64,000 bases of DNA from Flammeovirga sp. OC4 (GCF_000812565.1 NZ_JTAM01000009.1:1-64000), one strand, 5' to 3'. Positions 8,499 through 17,686 are shown, counted from the first letter of the stretch. Notes: generated by a model not told the origin, from the letters alone. Numbers and translations are program-made.

Positions 8499-10592
8499 AT
8501 GAAACAAATACTCTTCCTTCAATTTTTATTGATCATTTTTACTGTTGATCTATTTTCTCAAAATCATCAAAACCAAGAACTATCTACTCAATCCAATGCA
8601 GTATATGATACCGTAGATGTTACAAAATGGCATTCTTATAGTATGTCTTTAAATAGGATCTTAAACCAAACTTCAGGAGTGCATATTCGTGAAGATGGTA
8701 GCATTGGAGGTGATTTTTCTTACATGCTCAACGGTGTATCAGATAATTCTATAGCATTTTGTATTGATGGTATTCCTACCAATAATATGGGTAGAAGTTT
8801 GGCAATAAGTACGCTTAATCCAGCTTTTGTAGAGAAAATTGAAATTTACAAAGGCATTAATCCTGTTGGTTTGGGGACAGATGCTTTAGGCGGAACCATC
8901 AATATTATTACAAAAAAGTCTAAGACCTCGTTCATCGATGCATCTTATTCTATGGGTTCTTTTAATACACATCAGGCACATATTCAAGGGCAATGGGTGA
9001 ATCAAAAAAATGGTCTAACTGCTAAATTGGCTTCTTATTATACGGCCTCAGAAAATAACTATTATATATGGGGTATGGACGATATTGATAGGGATACAGG
9101 AAAAATAATAGAAATTACCAAAGGTAATGCTGCTCAGAGGTTTAACAATGATGTGAATATAGCACATGCAAAAGTTGAGGTTGGAGTAACCAATAAAAAG
9201 TGGGCAGATGCATTATTTGTAGGTTTAACTACTTCTATGTCTGATAAAGGACTACCAAATGATAATGATATGAGAATGCCATTTGGAAAAGTGAGGAGTG
9301 AGAACAAATTTGTAATGCCTTCTCTGGAGTATAAAAAGGAAAATCTCATTGTAGACGGTTTGTCTCTAGATATTTATGCGGCCTATTCGATGAATACGGA
9401 CGCTTTAATTGATACATCTATGTACCGATACGATTGGTATGGAAATGCTTATGAAACAGACATGATAATACCTGGTGAGTTACCACTTGGATGGTATGAG
9501 TTTGAAAATAATACTTTAATTACCCGATTTAATACTCAATATGAGATAAGTGATCATCATTTACTTGAATTAAACTTTATAAGACAAGGAACAAAATCAA
9601 CACCAAGGCTCATCAAAACAAATGAGACTATTTCAGGAGAACCTACTAATACTGCCGAAACAATTATAGGTTTATCATGGACTAGTAATTGGTTTGATCA
9701 ACGCCTACAAACCACCACTTTTGGTAAATACTATGGATATACTGCAGATACAAAAACTAGTGCTCCTTATGGCGGAAACCCAGATGAACAAGAAGAAGTA
9801 GCTTATGATAATACTTCTTGGGGAGGAGGATTTACAGCTTCATTTAGAGCATTAAAATGGTTGCAAGTTCTTACCTCAATAGAAAAGACAGTGAGGTTGC
9901 CGTTAGCTAGTGAAGTATTAGGGAGTGACATTATTTTAATGAGAAACCCTGACTTGAAACCAGAAAATAGTACAAATTTTAATCTTGGTTTAAGCTTTGA
10001 TAATTTAAGTATCAATGAAGATCATGAATTTGCATTACGTCTAAAGGGTTTTCACCGAAATATAAAAGATCTTATAGATTATAGATCTTATTTTAATGGT
10101 GTATTACCTTTTAATAATCGTGCTATGATTGGAAAAGGTTGGGAGCTTGATTTTAATTATAACTTCAAGAAAATGATATCTTTTAATATAAATACTTCTT
10201 CCCTAAGTTTGGTTCATAATGAGGAGGATCAGTCATCAAATAGACAAGTATTTGATGAACAACAAATACCAAATATGCCAACCATGATGACAAGTGCAAC
10301 ATTATCTTTTCATCAGGAAAATGTATTTTTAAAAGGAGCTAATTTACAATCCTATGTGCAGTACAAATATGTTAATAGTTATCCTATTACCTATTTTACA
10401 GCTATTGGTAGTGACGATGATTTTTGGGTACCAACAAATAATAACTTTAATGTGGGGGTCAGCTATACATTCCCATTTAAGGTAGGTATTGCATTTGATG
10501 TGACAAATTTATTAGATGCAGAACATTATGATTATCATAAAATGATGAAGCCTGGTAGAGCGTATTGGATGAAGTTGAGTTATAATTTGTAA
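8499..10592 (+). CDS. TonB-dependent outer-membrane receptor
   Basis: 697 residues: signal peptide (about 1-20, ending LFSQ), a plug domain (about 45-135, with LNQTSGVHIREDG, IAFCIDGIPTNN, VEKIEIYKGINPVGLG and LGGTINIITKK) and a 22-strand-type beta-barrel to the C-terminus, ending PGRAYWMKLSYNL. Such receptors import siderophores, vitamins or oligosaccharides with energy from TonB-ExbBD. The N-terminal carboxypeptidase-like domain of SusC proteins is absent and no SusD neighbour exists, so this is not a canonical Sus pair. Placed between GH115 and a secreted beta-helix protein, it may import uronic-acid-bearing oligosaccharides; the ligand is an inference. It ends at a strong terminator. Confidence 0.9.
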   Translation: MKQILFLQFLLIIFTVDLFSQNHQNQELSTQSNAVYDTVDVTKWHSYSMSLNRILNQTSGVHIREDGSIGGDFSYMLNGVSDNSIAFCIDGIPTNNMGRSLAISTLNPAFVEKIEIYKGINPVGLGTDALGGTINIITKKSKTSFIDASYSMGSFNTHQAHIQGQWVNQKNGLTAKLASYYTASENNYYIWGMDDIDRDTGKIIEITKGNAAQRFNNDVNIAHAKVEVGVTNKKWADALFVGLTTSMSDKGLPNDNDMRMPFGKVRSENKFVMPSLEYKKENLIVDGLSLDIYAAYSMNTDALIDTSMYRYDWYGNAYETDMIIPGELPLGWYEFENNTLITRFNTQYEISDHHLLELNFIRQGTKSTPRLIKTNETISGEPTNTAETIIGLSWTSNWFDQRLQTTTFGKYYGYTADTKTSAPYGGNPDEQEEVAYDNTSWGGGFTASFRALKWLQVLTSIEKTVRLPLASEVLGSDIILMRNPDLKPENSTNFNLGLSFDNLSINEDHEFALRLKGFHRNIKDLIDYRSYFNGVLPFNNRAMIGKGWELDFNYNFKKMISFNINTSSLSLVHNEEDQSSNRQVFDEQQIPNMPTMMTSATLSFHQENVFLKGANLQSYVQYKYVNSYPITYFTAIGSDDDFWVPTNNNFNVGVSYTFPFKVGIAFDVTNLLDAEHYDYHKMMKPGRAYWMKLSYNL

Positions 10593-10642
10593 ACTCCAAA
10601 AATCTAGAATGAAATAACGGTTGAATTCCATCCCAATAGAAG

Positions 10643-10676
10643 AGTAGTAATATCTTGAATATTACTACTTTTTTTT
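10643..10676 (+). terminator. Intrinsic terminator of the TonB receptor gene
   Basis: Perfect 11-bp stem AGTAGTAATAT (10643-10653) / ATATTACTACT (10659-10669) with a 5-base loop and a run of seven T. Confidence 0.9.
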
Positions 10677-10733
10677 ATGGTAGAAAGGGGGAGAATCGTC
10701 CTCTTTTTAACGGTATATTTTGAACAACCCCCT

Positions 10734-10796
10734 GTATACTTTAAATATCTTCCTTTATCACGGTATTCTAAAACCTATTTTTAAACCAAAGTATAC
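10734..10796. repeat. 9-bp inverted repeat upstream of the beta-helix gene
   Basis: GTATACTTT (10734-10742) and AAAGTATAC (10788-10796) are exact reverse complements, 45 bp apart, about 100 bp before the beta-helix protein start. It may be a regulator-binding region. Confidence 0.4.
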
Positions 10797-10892
10797 ACAA
10801 TAAAAACTGATAAATAAGCATCAGGATTATCAATGACCTGAATGATGAAATGAATGGCAATAGTAGCCGATTTAAATTACTTATAAAGAACT

Positions 10893-13316
10893 ATGAATAA
10901 ACAAATTTTTACACTCTTCTTGTGGATGTGTTTTAACACACTCTCATTCGCTACTGAAATACATGTGGCAAAAGATGGAAATGATAACAATGATGGAACC
11001 TCTTCCAATCCCTATTTAACCATACAGAAGGCAGCGAGCGTTGCGGTTGCTGGTGATGTAATTATCATTCATGAAGGTACGTATCGTGAAACAGTAGTCC
11101 CATCAAGAAGCGGAAATGCAGGAAACCCTATTACTTTTAAAGCGGCTGATGATGAGAAAGTAATCGTATCCGCAGTAGAAGAAATTAAAACCTGGACGTT
11201 GACAAAGGACAATATCTATAAAGCAAGTATTACAATGCCGTTAGGTATGGAGCACAATGCATTGTTCTATGATGGTAATATGATGGATATCGCTCGTTGG
11301 CCTAATAATGTAGATAATGACCCTTACACGCCTGATGCCAAATACATCAAAGGAGGTTCGGGGTCTCATATTGAATATGATGGAGTTCCAAATTTCGATT
11401 GGAGCCAAGGTTATATGTGGTATTTAGGGGGACACTCTGGCGCAAGTTGGACTAGAAAAATACAATCCTATTCTAATTCAAAAGTTGAATTTAATGCTGT
11501 AAATATTTCTAAGTGGCCTTTTGGAGTTCACAATCCAACCGTTGAGAGAAACGGACATAGAGGTATCTTTTATTTATTCAATAGTTTAGATGCCTTGGAT
11601 TTTGAAAGAGAGTATTATTATGATGCCTCAAACCAAGAAGTATACTTTAAAGCTCCAAATGGTGAAAACCCTGCCAATGGTCAATGTGAATTTAGAGCAC
11701 GAGAATACACTTTTCGTTTAACGAAAAATTATATTGTAGTGGATGGAATTGAGACATTTGGAGGAATCTTATTGACAAGTGGAAATAATAATGTAATTAG
11801 GAATTCGACGATTCGTCATGGTATTCCAATTTTAGATGAATTAGACAATACAGATGCTCAAATTGGTTCAGGTGCAATTACTGTAGAGGGACAAAATACT
11901 TTGATTGAACGAAATCTGATTGAATATGGCACTGCTAATGGTATTTCGATGTTGGCATCTTGGAAAGGTTCAAGAAATACGACAATTAGAAATAACATTG
12001 TAAGAAATTTTAATACGATTGGTATTCATTCAGAGCCTATTCGCTCCAATTGTCCTGGAACAATTATCGAAAATAATACAGTGTCAGGTAGTGGTAGAAG
12101 TGGAATTTATGTAAGTGGTGGAGATGCAGTTATTGCTTACAATAATGTTTTTGATGTGATGAAGATGAATGCCGATGGTGGCGTTTTTTATACTGTTGGA
12201 AATTCAGATTATAAGAACACTGAAATACACCATAACTGGTTTCATAACTCTACTGCAGCACCTCATGCAGGTTATAAAGTGGCTGGCATTTATTTAGACA
12301 ATCACAGTAAAGGATATAAGGTTTACAACAATGTAGTATACAATGTATCATGGACGGGTATTCAAATCAACTGGGATAACTGGGGTTTGGATATCTACAA
12401 TAATTCCATCTTAAAAGCTTCTGAAGGAATGGGACGTTGGGAAAATGGTTTCACGCTTGATGATGTTGTAATTATAAATAATTATGCTGACAAGGCTCCA
12501 TGGTACGGAACAGATGTTCAGCCTGAAAATATTATTGATGCAAATGATCCTTTTGAGGATGCCGCAAATCTTAATTTTGTACCCAAAGAAGGTTCGCCCT
12601 TAATCGATGCAGGAAAAGAAATTTCAGGTTTTACTGATGGCTTTCTGGGAGATGCACCAGATATCGGAGCCTATGAGAGAGGTGGCGAAATGTGGGTGCC
12701 AGGAGCTGATTGGGTACCTGTTGCAGATATTCCTTCTGAAAATAATATCGAGATTCTAAACCCAAAATCAACACTAGATGTGGGTGCTGCAATTGAAATT
12801 AAAATCAACTACTCGTCAACTTCTGACCATGAGTTAGTGGCTAAAGTAGTTTCACCGTCAGGCACAAAAATTACTGAAGGAAGACAAAATGTGACAGCAG
12901 GGGAAGGAATAACAACGATTACTCTACTGCAGGTAACGGACTGGGAAGTGGGTGAAGATTATAAAGTAGAAGTGGATCTTAGAATTCCTGATGCAAGCGA
13001 TGATAACTATTTAGCTTCTGATACTTATTCATTTGAAGTAATAGAAATTATTTCGTCAAATGAAGAGATACAAGCAAATCAAGTAGTGGTATATCCTAAT
13101 CCTTCTAAAGGTGTTTTTAATATTAAATGGAATAAAGTACCCCTTCAACCAAGAGTGGTAGTTTACAATATGATGGGACAAATTATTTTGGATCAGGAAT
13201 TTTCTTCTACTTCATTGATTTCTAGCATTGATTTAAGAAGTCAAAGCAATGGAGTATACCTATTAAAATTGATTGGTGAAGGTAAATCAATTACAAAGCA
13301 AGTGATTAAAAACTAA
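10893..13316 (+). CDS. T9SS-exported right-handed parallel beta-helix protein, probable polysaccharide-active enzyme
   Basis: 807 residues. Signal peptide (about 1-20, ending SFAT) is followed by the common start of secreted beta-helix enzymes: EIHVAKDGNDNNDGTSSNPY, IQKAASVAVAGDVIIIHEG and TYRETVVPSRSGNAGNPI. Repeated short coils rich in Asn (NNVIRNSTIRHG, NTLIERNLIEYG, NTTIRNNIVRNFN, GTIIENNTVSGSG, YKVYNNVVYNV) continue to about 600. A beta-sandwich spans about 620-720. Residues 731-807 are a type A T9SS sorting domain (VVVYPNPSKGVFNIKW, NMMGQIILDQEF, SNGVYLLKL). It should be released or anchored at the cell surface. Such helices occur in polysaccharide lyases and several GH families; I cannot fix which. 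Its place beside GH115 suggests a glucuronoxylan-like substrate. Confidence 0.85.
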   Translation: MNKQIFTLFLWMCFNTLSFATEIHVAKDGNDNNDGTSSNPYLTIQKAASVAVAGDVIIIHEGTYRETVVPSRSGNAGNPITFKAADDEKVIVSAVEEIKTWTLTKDNIYKASITMPLGMEHNALFYDGNMMDIARWPNNVDNDPYTPDAKYIKGGSGSHIEYDGVPNFDWSQGYMWYLGGHSGASWTRKIQSYSNSKVEFNAVNISKWPFGVHNPTVERNGHRGIFYLFNSLDALDFEREYYYDASNQEVYFKAPNGENPANGQCEFRAREYTFRLTKNYIVVDGIETFGGILLTSGNNNVIRNSTIRHGIPILDELDNTDAQIGSGAITVEGQNTLIERNLIEYGTANGISMLASWKGSRNTTIRNNIVRNFNTIGIHSEPIRSNCPGTIIENNTVSGSGRSGIYVSGGDAVIAYNNVFDVMKMNADGGVFYTVGNSDYKNTEIHHNWFHNSTAAPHAGYKVAGIYLDNHSKGYKVYNNVVYNVSWTGIQINWDNWGLDIYNNSILKASEGMGRWENGFTLDDVVIINNYADKAPWYGTDVQPENIIDANDPFEDAANLNFVPKEGSPLIDAGKEISGFTDGFLGDAPDIGAYERGGEMWVPGADWVPVADIPSENNIEILNPKSTLDVGAAIEIKINYSSTSDHELVAKVVSPSGTKITEGRQNVTAGEGITTITLLQVTDWEVGEDYKVEVDLRIPDASDDNYLASDTYSFEVIEIISSNEEIQANQVVVYPNPSKGVFNIKWNKVPLQPRVVVYNMMGQIILDQEFSSTSLISSIDLRSQSNGVYLLKLIGEGKSITKQVIKN

Positions 13317-13338
13317 GACGTTGAACTTTTAATAGAGA

Positions 13339-13388
13339 AGAGCAGTATTTCAATTGGTGGCTTTTGAGATACTGCTCTTTTTTTAATT
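13339..13388 (+). terminator. Intrinsic terminator between beta-helix gene and response regulator
   Basis: GAGCAGTAT (13340-13348) pairs with ATACTGCTC (13369-13377), followed by a long T-run. It lies between convergent genes. Confidence 0.85.
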
Positions 13389-13818
13389 AATTATTGGCAT
13401 TTTCAAATTGAAATCCAAATTGATTTTTTAATATCCCTTGAACTTTCTCAGTATCTAAAATTTTATTGACAAGTTCAGACACACATTCATAAGAATCTGC
13501 TTTTATCTTATCTAAAGGATTAATAGATGTCGTTAAAATTACAATTTTTGTTTCTTTAAATTTTTGAGCGAAACCATTTGCTACGTATTTATCTAAAAAA
13601 TCCCAACCATTTGTTTTGGGCATATTAAGATCCAATAAAATTAAATCAGGAATCTTAAGCTCTTCTACAGGTTTTGATAGATAATCTAATGCAATATCTG
13701 CATCTTCATAGAACAAGGGGTTTTTGACGATATTCATTCCCTTAATTACAGTTTCATTAAAATAATTTGTAGCCTCATCATCGTCAATGCATATTATGCA
13801 ATCTAACATCTTACTCAT
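13387..13818 (-). CDS. Single-domain response regulator (CheY-like receiver)
   Basis: 143 residues, a stand-alone receiver domain: acidic pocket IDDDE (11-15), phospho-acceptor Asp63 in LILLDLNMP, and VILTTS (about 92-97) for the switch Thr. The conserved Lys-Pro near the C-terminus is not seen in its usual form; the region reads VSELVNKIL, which is unusual. No output domain, so it probably signals by protein contact, like Rcp1-type partners of phytochrome-family kinases. Its ATG overlaps the stop of the upstream kinase gene by 4 bp (ATGA), so the two form a translationally coupled pair. Confidence 0.88.
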   Translation of the reverse strand: MSKMLDCIICIDDDEATNYFNETVIKGMNIVKNPLFYEDADIALDYLSKPVEELKIPDLILLDLNMPKTNGWDFLDKYVANGFAQKFKETKIVILTTSINPLDKIKADSYECVSELVNKILDTEKVQGILKNQFGFQFENANN

Positions 13819-14966
13819 ACCAACTTCTTACTAAGTGTAAAACAAAATTTACTTCCATGTGGGGTGTTTTTTTCTACCCAAATTTGACCATCGTGTAAGT
13901 CTATTACTTTCTTACAAATTGAAAGGCCGATTCCTGAACCTTCATATTCGTTTTGTTTATGTAGCCGTTGAAAAACGTGGAAGATTTTTTCAAAATATAC
14001 TTCATCAATTCCGATCCCGTTATCAATGATTTCAATCTTTACTTTTTCTTTCTCGTTCGAAACTTTTATATCAATTTGTACACCTCTATCGGGGTGTTTG
14101 TATTTAATAGCGTTGCTAATTAAATTTTGAAATAAAATTTTAAGCTCAGATTCATAGATTTTGATGGATGGTAGAGTAGAAACATTAATTTCAGCATTTT
14201 CTTTCATGATAGTTCCCGCTATATCTTGCAAAACACTATCAACGAGTAGATTAAGATCAACCTCCTTTAGTTCTAACTCTTTTCCAATGATGTTATAGTT
14301 TAACATTCCTCTTAAGAGTGTTTTCATTCTGTTGGTTGCAGAAAAAATGAAATCAAGATATTTAAATGCTTTTGCTTCGTCACCTGTCTTGTTATTCATT
14401 TCTTCTTTCAATAGCATTGAGAAACTTTGAATGGTGTTCAATGGCTCACTTAAGTCATGTGAAGTGACGTAGCCCATTTGTTCAAGTTCGTAGTTTTTCT
14501 GAGCAATTTTTTCCATTGACTCTTCTAGTTTCTTGGCGTAATTCCTACTTTCAGTAATATCATGGACACTACCAATAAGCATTTTACATTTTTCATTTTT
14601 GTCAAAGACGGGAGCAATTCTAACCTCTCCAATTTTCGTTCCGGTGGGATAGGGTGTGATTTCTTCCCAGCTAACGCTAGATTTAGTTTTGATGGCTGTT
14701 CTATAATGACCTAAAACAACTGTTAAAGAAGGTTCAGGAATAACATCTTTGACATTTTTGCCTATGACTTGCTCACGCTTTAAGCCTGTAGCGTTTAGAA
14801 AAGTTTGGTTGACCGAACTAAAAATGTATTCTCCTGCCTTATTGACATTTAAGGCAAAAATTACATCCCCAACAGTATCGTAAATCAATGAAAGAATTTT
14901 ATCTTTTTCTTCTAACATTTGGGTGTAGGATTCCTTTTTGAATCCTTCTGGATTAATAGTAGACAT
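13815..14966 (-). CDS. PAS-domain sensor histidine kinase
   Basis: 383 residues from the ATG at 14966; the frame extends to 15065, but the extra 33 residues look non-coding and the chosen start is followed by a typical helix (YTQMLEEKDKILSLIYDTVG). A PAS domain covers about 22-140, ending in a PAC motif (GSVHDITE). A dimerisation helix carries the phosphorylated His170 in VTSHDLSEPLNTI. The ATPase domain has NLISNAIKYK (N box), DNGIGI (G1) and GSGIGLSICKKV (G2). No membrane segment is present, so it senses a cytoplasmic signal. Partner: the overlapping receiver gene. The H-box type resembles phytochrome-like kinases acting on Rcp1-type receivers. Confidence 0.9.
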   Translation of the reverse strand: MSTINPEGFKKESYTQMLEEKDKILSLIYDTVGDVIFALNVNKAGEYIFSSVNQTFLNATGLKREQVIGKNVKDVIPEPSLTVVLGHYRTAIKTKSSVSWEEITPYPTGTKIGEVRIAPVFDKNEKCKMLIGSVHDITESRNYAKKLEESMEKIAQKNYELEQMGYVTSHDLSEPLNTIQSFSMLLKEEMNNKTGDEAKAFKYLDFIFSATNRMKTLLRGMLNYNIIGKELELKEVDLNLLVDSVLQDIAGTIMKENAEINVSTLPSIKIYESELKILFQNLISNAIKYKHPDRGVQIDIKVSNEKEKVKIEIIDNGIGIDEVYFEKIFHVFQRLHKQNEYEGSGIGLSICKKVIDLHDGQIWVEKNTPHGSKFCFTLSKKLV

Positions 14967-15263
14967 ACGTTTATGAGTAAAATAGTAGTTTGTTCCATTA
15001 GGAACCTTTTGAGTTGATTGAAATAGCGGATAATTGAAATATATGTTGTAGACTTTTTGTACCATTTCTATTTAGTACATTTATAATTTAATAAAATGTG
15101 GTGAAAAATTGAAGAAAAGTAATAATTGATGTAATAGGATCACCAAATAATCCAAAATTAAAATAAGCGTATTATGAAATGGTTCCAAGATTTGGTGCAT
15201 TGCAGACGAAATGATGGTTAATTAATATGATTACCCTTATGAAGGGTAAGTGGTAGTGTTTTG

Positions 15264-15386
15264 TGGCTCGTGAGGACGTTGCAATGCAACGCCCCTACAG
15301 CACTCACTGCATTTTAGAAGGTTATCTTTGTCTTTTGACATGTAATCAGACCATCATTAAGTAGTATCTAAATCGGCCTTGAAGGG
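15264..15386 (+). repeat. Dispersed palindromic repeat, copy A
   Basis: Begins TGGCTCGTGAGGACGTTGCA with the palindromic core CGTTGCAATGCAACG (15278-15292), then CCCTACAG, TTTGTCTTTTG and a variable tail ending in CGGCCTTGAAGGG. The reverse strand of 49227-49349 shows the same order of blocks. Non-coding; nature unknown. Confidence 0.7.
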
Positions 15387-15759
15387 AAAAGCGTAAAGAA
15401 TTTCATGGAATGAGCCGTTAAAAATGATTTTGCTGTTTGAGCATCTCAAAGCGATGAAGTTTTGATCGAGTTATCCTTTCAATAGGCCCAAGGAATGGAA
15501 TTTAGCTTTTGACTTCTAAGCCTTGAATTTTTTGCTTCTTTTTGTTTTAAGACAAAAACGAAGAGGAAAGAATCTTGAAAGTTGATCCTATAAATGCTTG
15601 TAGAAAGGTCGATTAAAAGTTAATGATAATTTAGTTTACAATTTATTTTGTGGATTTCAGCGAAAAACCTTCAGAAGCTGTAAGAGGTAATATTGAAGTG
15701 ATTGGAGACCAACTTATCTAAAGAGTAAATGTTTAACTCTTTTGCGAAGAGTTGATAAA

Positions 15760-15806
15760 TAAAAAATCCCAAGCTTTAATTTTTACCATTGAAGCTTGGG
15801 ATTTTA
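15760..15806 (-). terminator. Intrinsic terminator of the rlhA-like gene
   Basis: Read on the minus strand, the 14-bp arms AAAATCCCAAGCTT and AAGCTTGGGATTTT (plus-strand 15792-15805 and 15763-15776) form a hairpin followed by T residues. Confidence 0.85.
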
Positions 15807-15820
15807 ATCCTTATTATTTT

Positions 15821-17686
15821 TTACTTAGCGACCTCTTCTTCAGGTGCATCATCAATAAGCATCACACAATCCTTACAGTTGAATTTCAGCTTATAGCGAA
15901 CATCTTTGTATTTAAGGAAAAGAGGAAACTGAACGTTGTCAGGAGGAGTAACGAAGGTTTCGTGTTCATCACACATACCAATTTGATAACGAAGGCAGTG
16001 CTTGGTTGTCATCAATCGAAGTTTACTCTTGTCTTCACGTCCTTCAAAACCTTCACCAATTTCTTCTACACCATGACGAGTATAAAACGCTCTCGCTTTT
16101 TCGTTCAATACATTACCATGATGATCAAATTTCTTTTGGTAGAAAGGATAAGTGTCATCAATATCAGTATTGATTCTTGAAGGCTGCTTGTAGCTTTTGT
16201 TTCTCTTTTCTTCAAGTGCTTCAATAAGATCTCTTCTCCATTGGTTCACTTTTCCACCTGGAATAAAAGGAAGATCACCTTCGGGGAGTTGAACATCCAA
16301 TACATCAAAAATAGTATTACCCGACTTTTTTAATGACTTGGTTAAATTCTGAGCTGCTTTTTCCTTATTAGAAGCTAATTCAAAAGGCTCTTTATAATGG
16401 TGGGTTATTTTATTACCATAAATATCTTCGATTGATAAGTCTACCTGATGATTTTGCCAATCTAAACGAATGTTAGTATCAATCTTACGAACCGTTTTTT
16501 CACTTTTAAGTTCTTTATTGTATTGCTGATCAAAGTTTCTGAAAATCTCAGCACCAACGCGAACTCCCATTACCAATGAAGTTTTGATCCAACCTTTATC
16601 GTCAACATGCTCTACTTTCATACCTTGAAGTTTCTCATGCTTGTCTAAGAAACACAAACCATCTCCTGGTATAAGTTTTTTGTCCGTTTCAATAAGGTAT
16701 TGATTGCCCTTTATCTGTTTTACGACACCAATTCGATCACCAATCGCTTTTGGCGTATCAAAGTTGGCTATTGTATCTTTTCTCTTCTCGTAGAAATAAG
16801 TTGTAAATTCTCTATTATAAGTTTTCTCAGGGGCAGGTTCAAATCCTAAAGTGACCTTACCTTGAGCGTCAGAAACAAACTCATCACCATATTTATTTAA
16901 AACAAAATCGATGCGTTTTCTAAAGTTGCCGACCATGTTTTTAACGTAGGCTTCATCTTTGAGTCTTCCCTCAATCTTGAAAGACTTCACACCGGCTCTT
17001 GCCAATGGTAATACATAGTCACTTAGGTTAAGATCTTTTAGTGAAAGCAAGTGCTTTTGACTGGCCAATTTTTGTCCAGCATTGTCTACCAAATCGTAAG
17101 GAAGACGGCAAGGTTGACCACATGCACCTCTGTTAGCAGAACGATCACCCACGTTATTACTCATATAGCATTGTCCACTTAAACTTACGCAAAGTGCGCC
17201 AGCCACAAAAGCTTCTAACTCCACATTTGTTTTTTCACCAATCTCTTGGATTTGTTTAATAGAAAGCTCTCTTGCCAATACCACTCTATCAAAGCCCACT
17301 TTTTCCAAGAACATTACTTTTTCAAGGTCATAGTTGTGCGTTTGAGTACTGGCGTGAAGTGGAATAGGAGGAAGGTCCATCTCTAAAAGACCCATATCCT
17401 GAATAATCAAAGAATCCACACCTGCATGATATAAATCCCACGCTTGTTGATGTGCTTGATCTAATTCATGATCGAACAACAAAGTGTTCATCGTTGCAAA
17501 AATCTTTGCATTAAAACGGTGTGCATGTTTTGTTAACTTTTCTATTTCTTGAATAGTGTTGCCTACACCGTCTCTTGCTCCAAAAGCTTTTGGACCAATA
17601 TAAACTGCATCAGCGCCGTGATTGATCGCTGAGAATCCAATTTCAATGTTTTTTGCGGGTGCTAATAATTCTAGAGATTTTTTCAT
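15821..17686 (-). CDS. rlhA: U32 family protein, RlhA-like 23S rRNA cytidine hydroxylase
   Basis: 621 residues, close to the usual length of E. coli RlhA (YdcP), which is needed for 5-hydroxycytidine at position 2501 of 23S rRNA. Alignable landmarks from memory: ELLAPAKNIEIGFSAINHGA, ADAVYIGPKAFGAR, FVAGALCVSLSGQCYMSNN, GDRSANRGACGQPCRLPY (U32 Cys cluster), SLKDLNLSDYV and FKIEGRLKDEAYVKN. The C-terminal extension typical of RlhA rather than TrhP/YegQ is present, including TKHCLRYQIGMC and KFNCKDCVMLI, four more Cys that could bind a metal or Fe-S cluster. Stand-alone gene with its own terminator. Old annotations as a collagenase-like peptidase are probably wrong for this branch. Confidence 0.85.
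   Translation of the reverse strand: MKKSLELLAPAKNIEIGFSAINHGADAVYIGPKAFGARDGVGNTIQEIEKLTKHAHRFNAKIFATMNTLLFDHELDQAHQQAWDLYHAGVDSLIIQDMGLLEMDLPPIPLHASTQTHNYDLEKVMFLEKVGFDRVVLARELSIKQIQEIGEKTNVELEAFVAGALCVSLSGQCYMSNNVGDRSANRGACGQPCRLPYDLVDNAGQKLASQKHLLSLKDLNLSDYVLPLARAGVKSFKIEGRLKDEAYVKNMVGNFRKRIDFVLNKYGDEFVSDAQGKVTLGFEPAPEKTYNREFTTYFYEKRKDTIANFDTPKAIGDRIGVVKQIKGNQYLIETDKKLIPGDGLCFLDKHEKLQGMKVEHVDDKGWIKTSLVMGVRVGAEIFRNFDQQYNKELKSEKTVRKIDTNIRLDWQNHQVDLSIEDIYGNKITHHYKEPFELASNKEKAAQNLTKSLKKSGNTIFDVLDVQLPEGDLPFIPGGKVNQWRRDLIEALEEKRNKSYKQPSRINTDIDDTYPFYQKKFDHHGNVLNEKARAFYTRHGVEEIGEGFEGREDKSKLRLMTTKHCLRYQIGMCDEHETFVTPPDNVQFPLFLKYKDVRYKLKFNCKDCVMLIDDAPEEEVAK

Larger units (their letters stand above)
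14967..15820. other. Long intergenic region with repeat copy A and possible gene remnants
   Basis: About 850 bp. Besides the dispersed repeat (15264-15386) and the terminator at 15760-15806, it holds a hairpin with CTTCTTTTTGT (15535-15545) and ACAAAAACGAAG (15552-15563). A 29-codon open segment at 15635-15721 (FVDFSEKPSEAVRGNIEVIG then LI and stop) looks like a protein C-terminus without its gene. It resembles a decayed or rearranged segment. Confidence 0.5.

Noticed and set aside
8499-13316. SusC/SusD pair
   Set aside because: The receptor lacks the SusC N-terminal domain and the following gene is a beta-helix protein, not SusD.
15752-16180. 142-codon plus-strand frame at the end of the rlhA-like gene
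   Set aside because: Lies almost wholly antisense to a strongly conserved gene and across its terminator; no recognisable motif.
15821-17686. Collagenase/protease function for the U32 protein
   Set aside because: Length, Cys pattern and C-terminal extension fit the RlhA rRNA-hydroxylation branch better than a peptidase.
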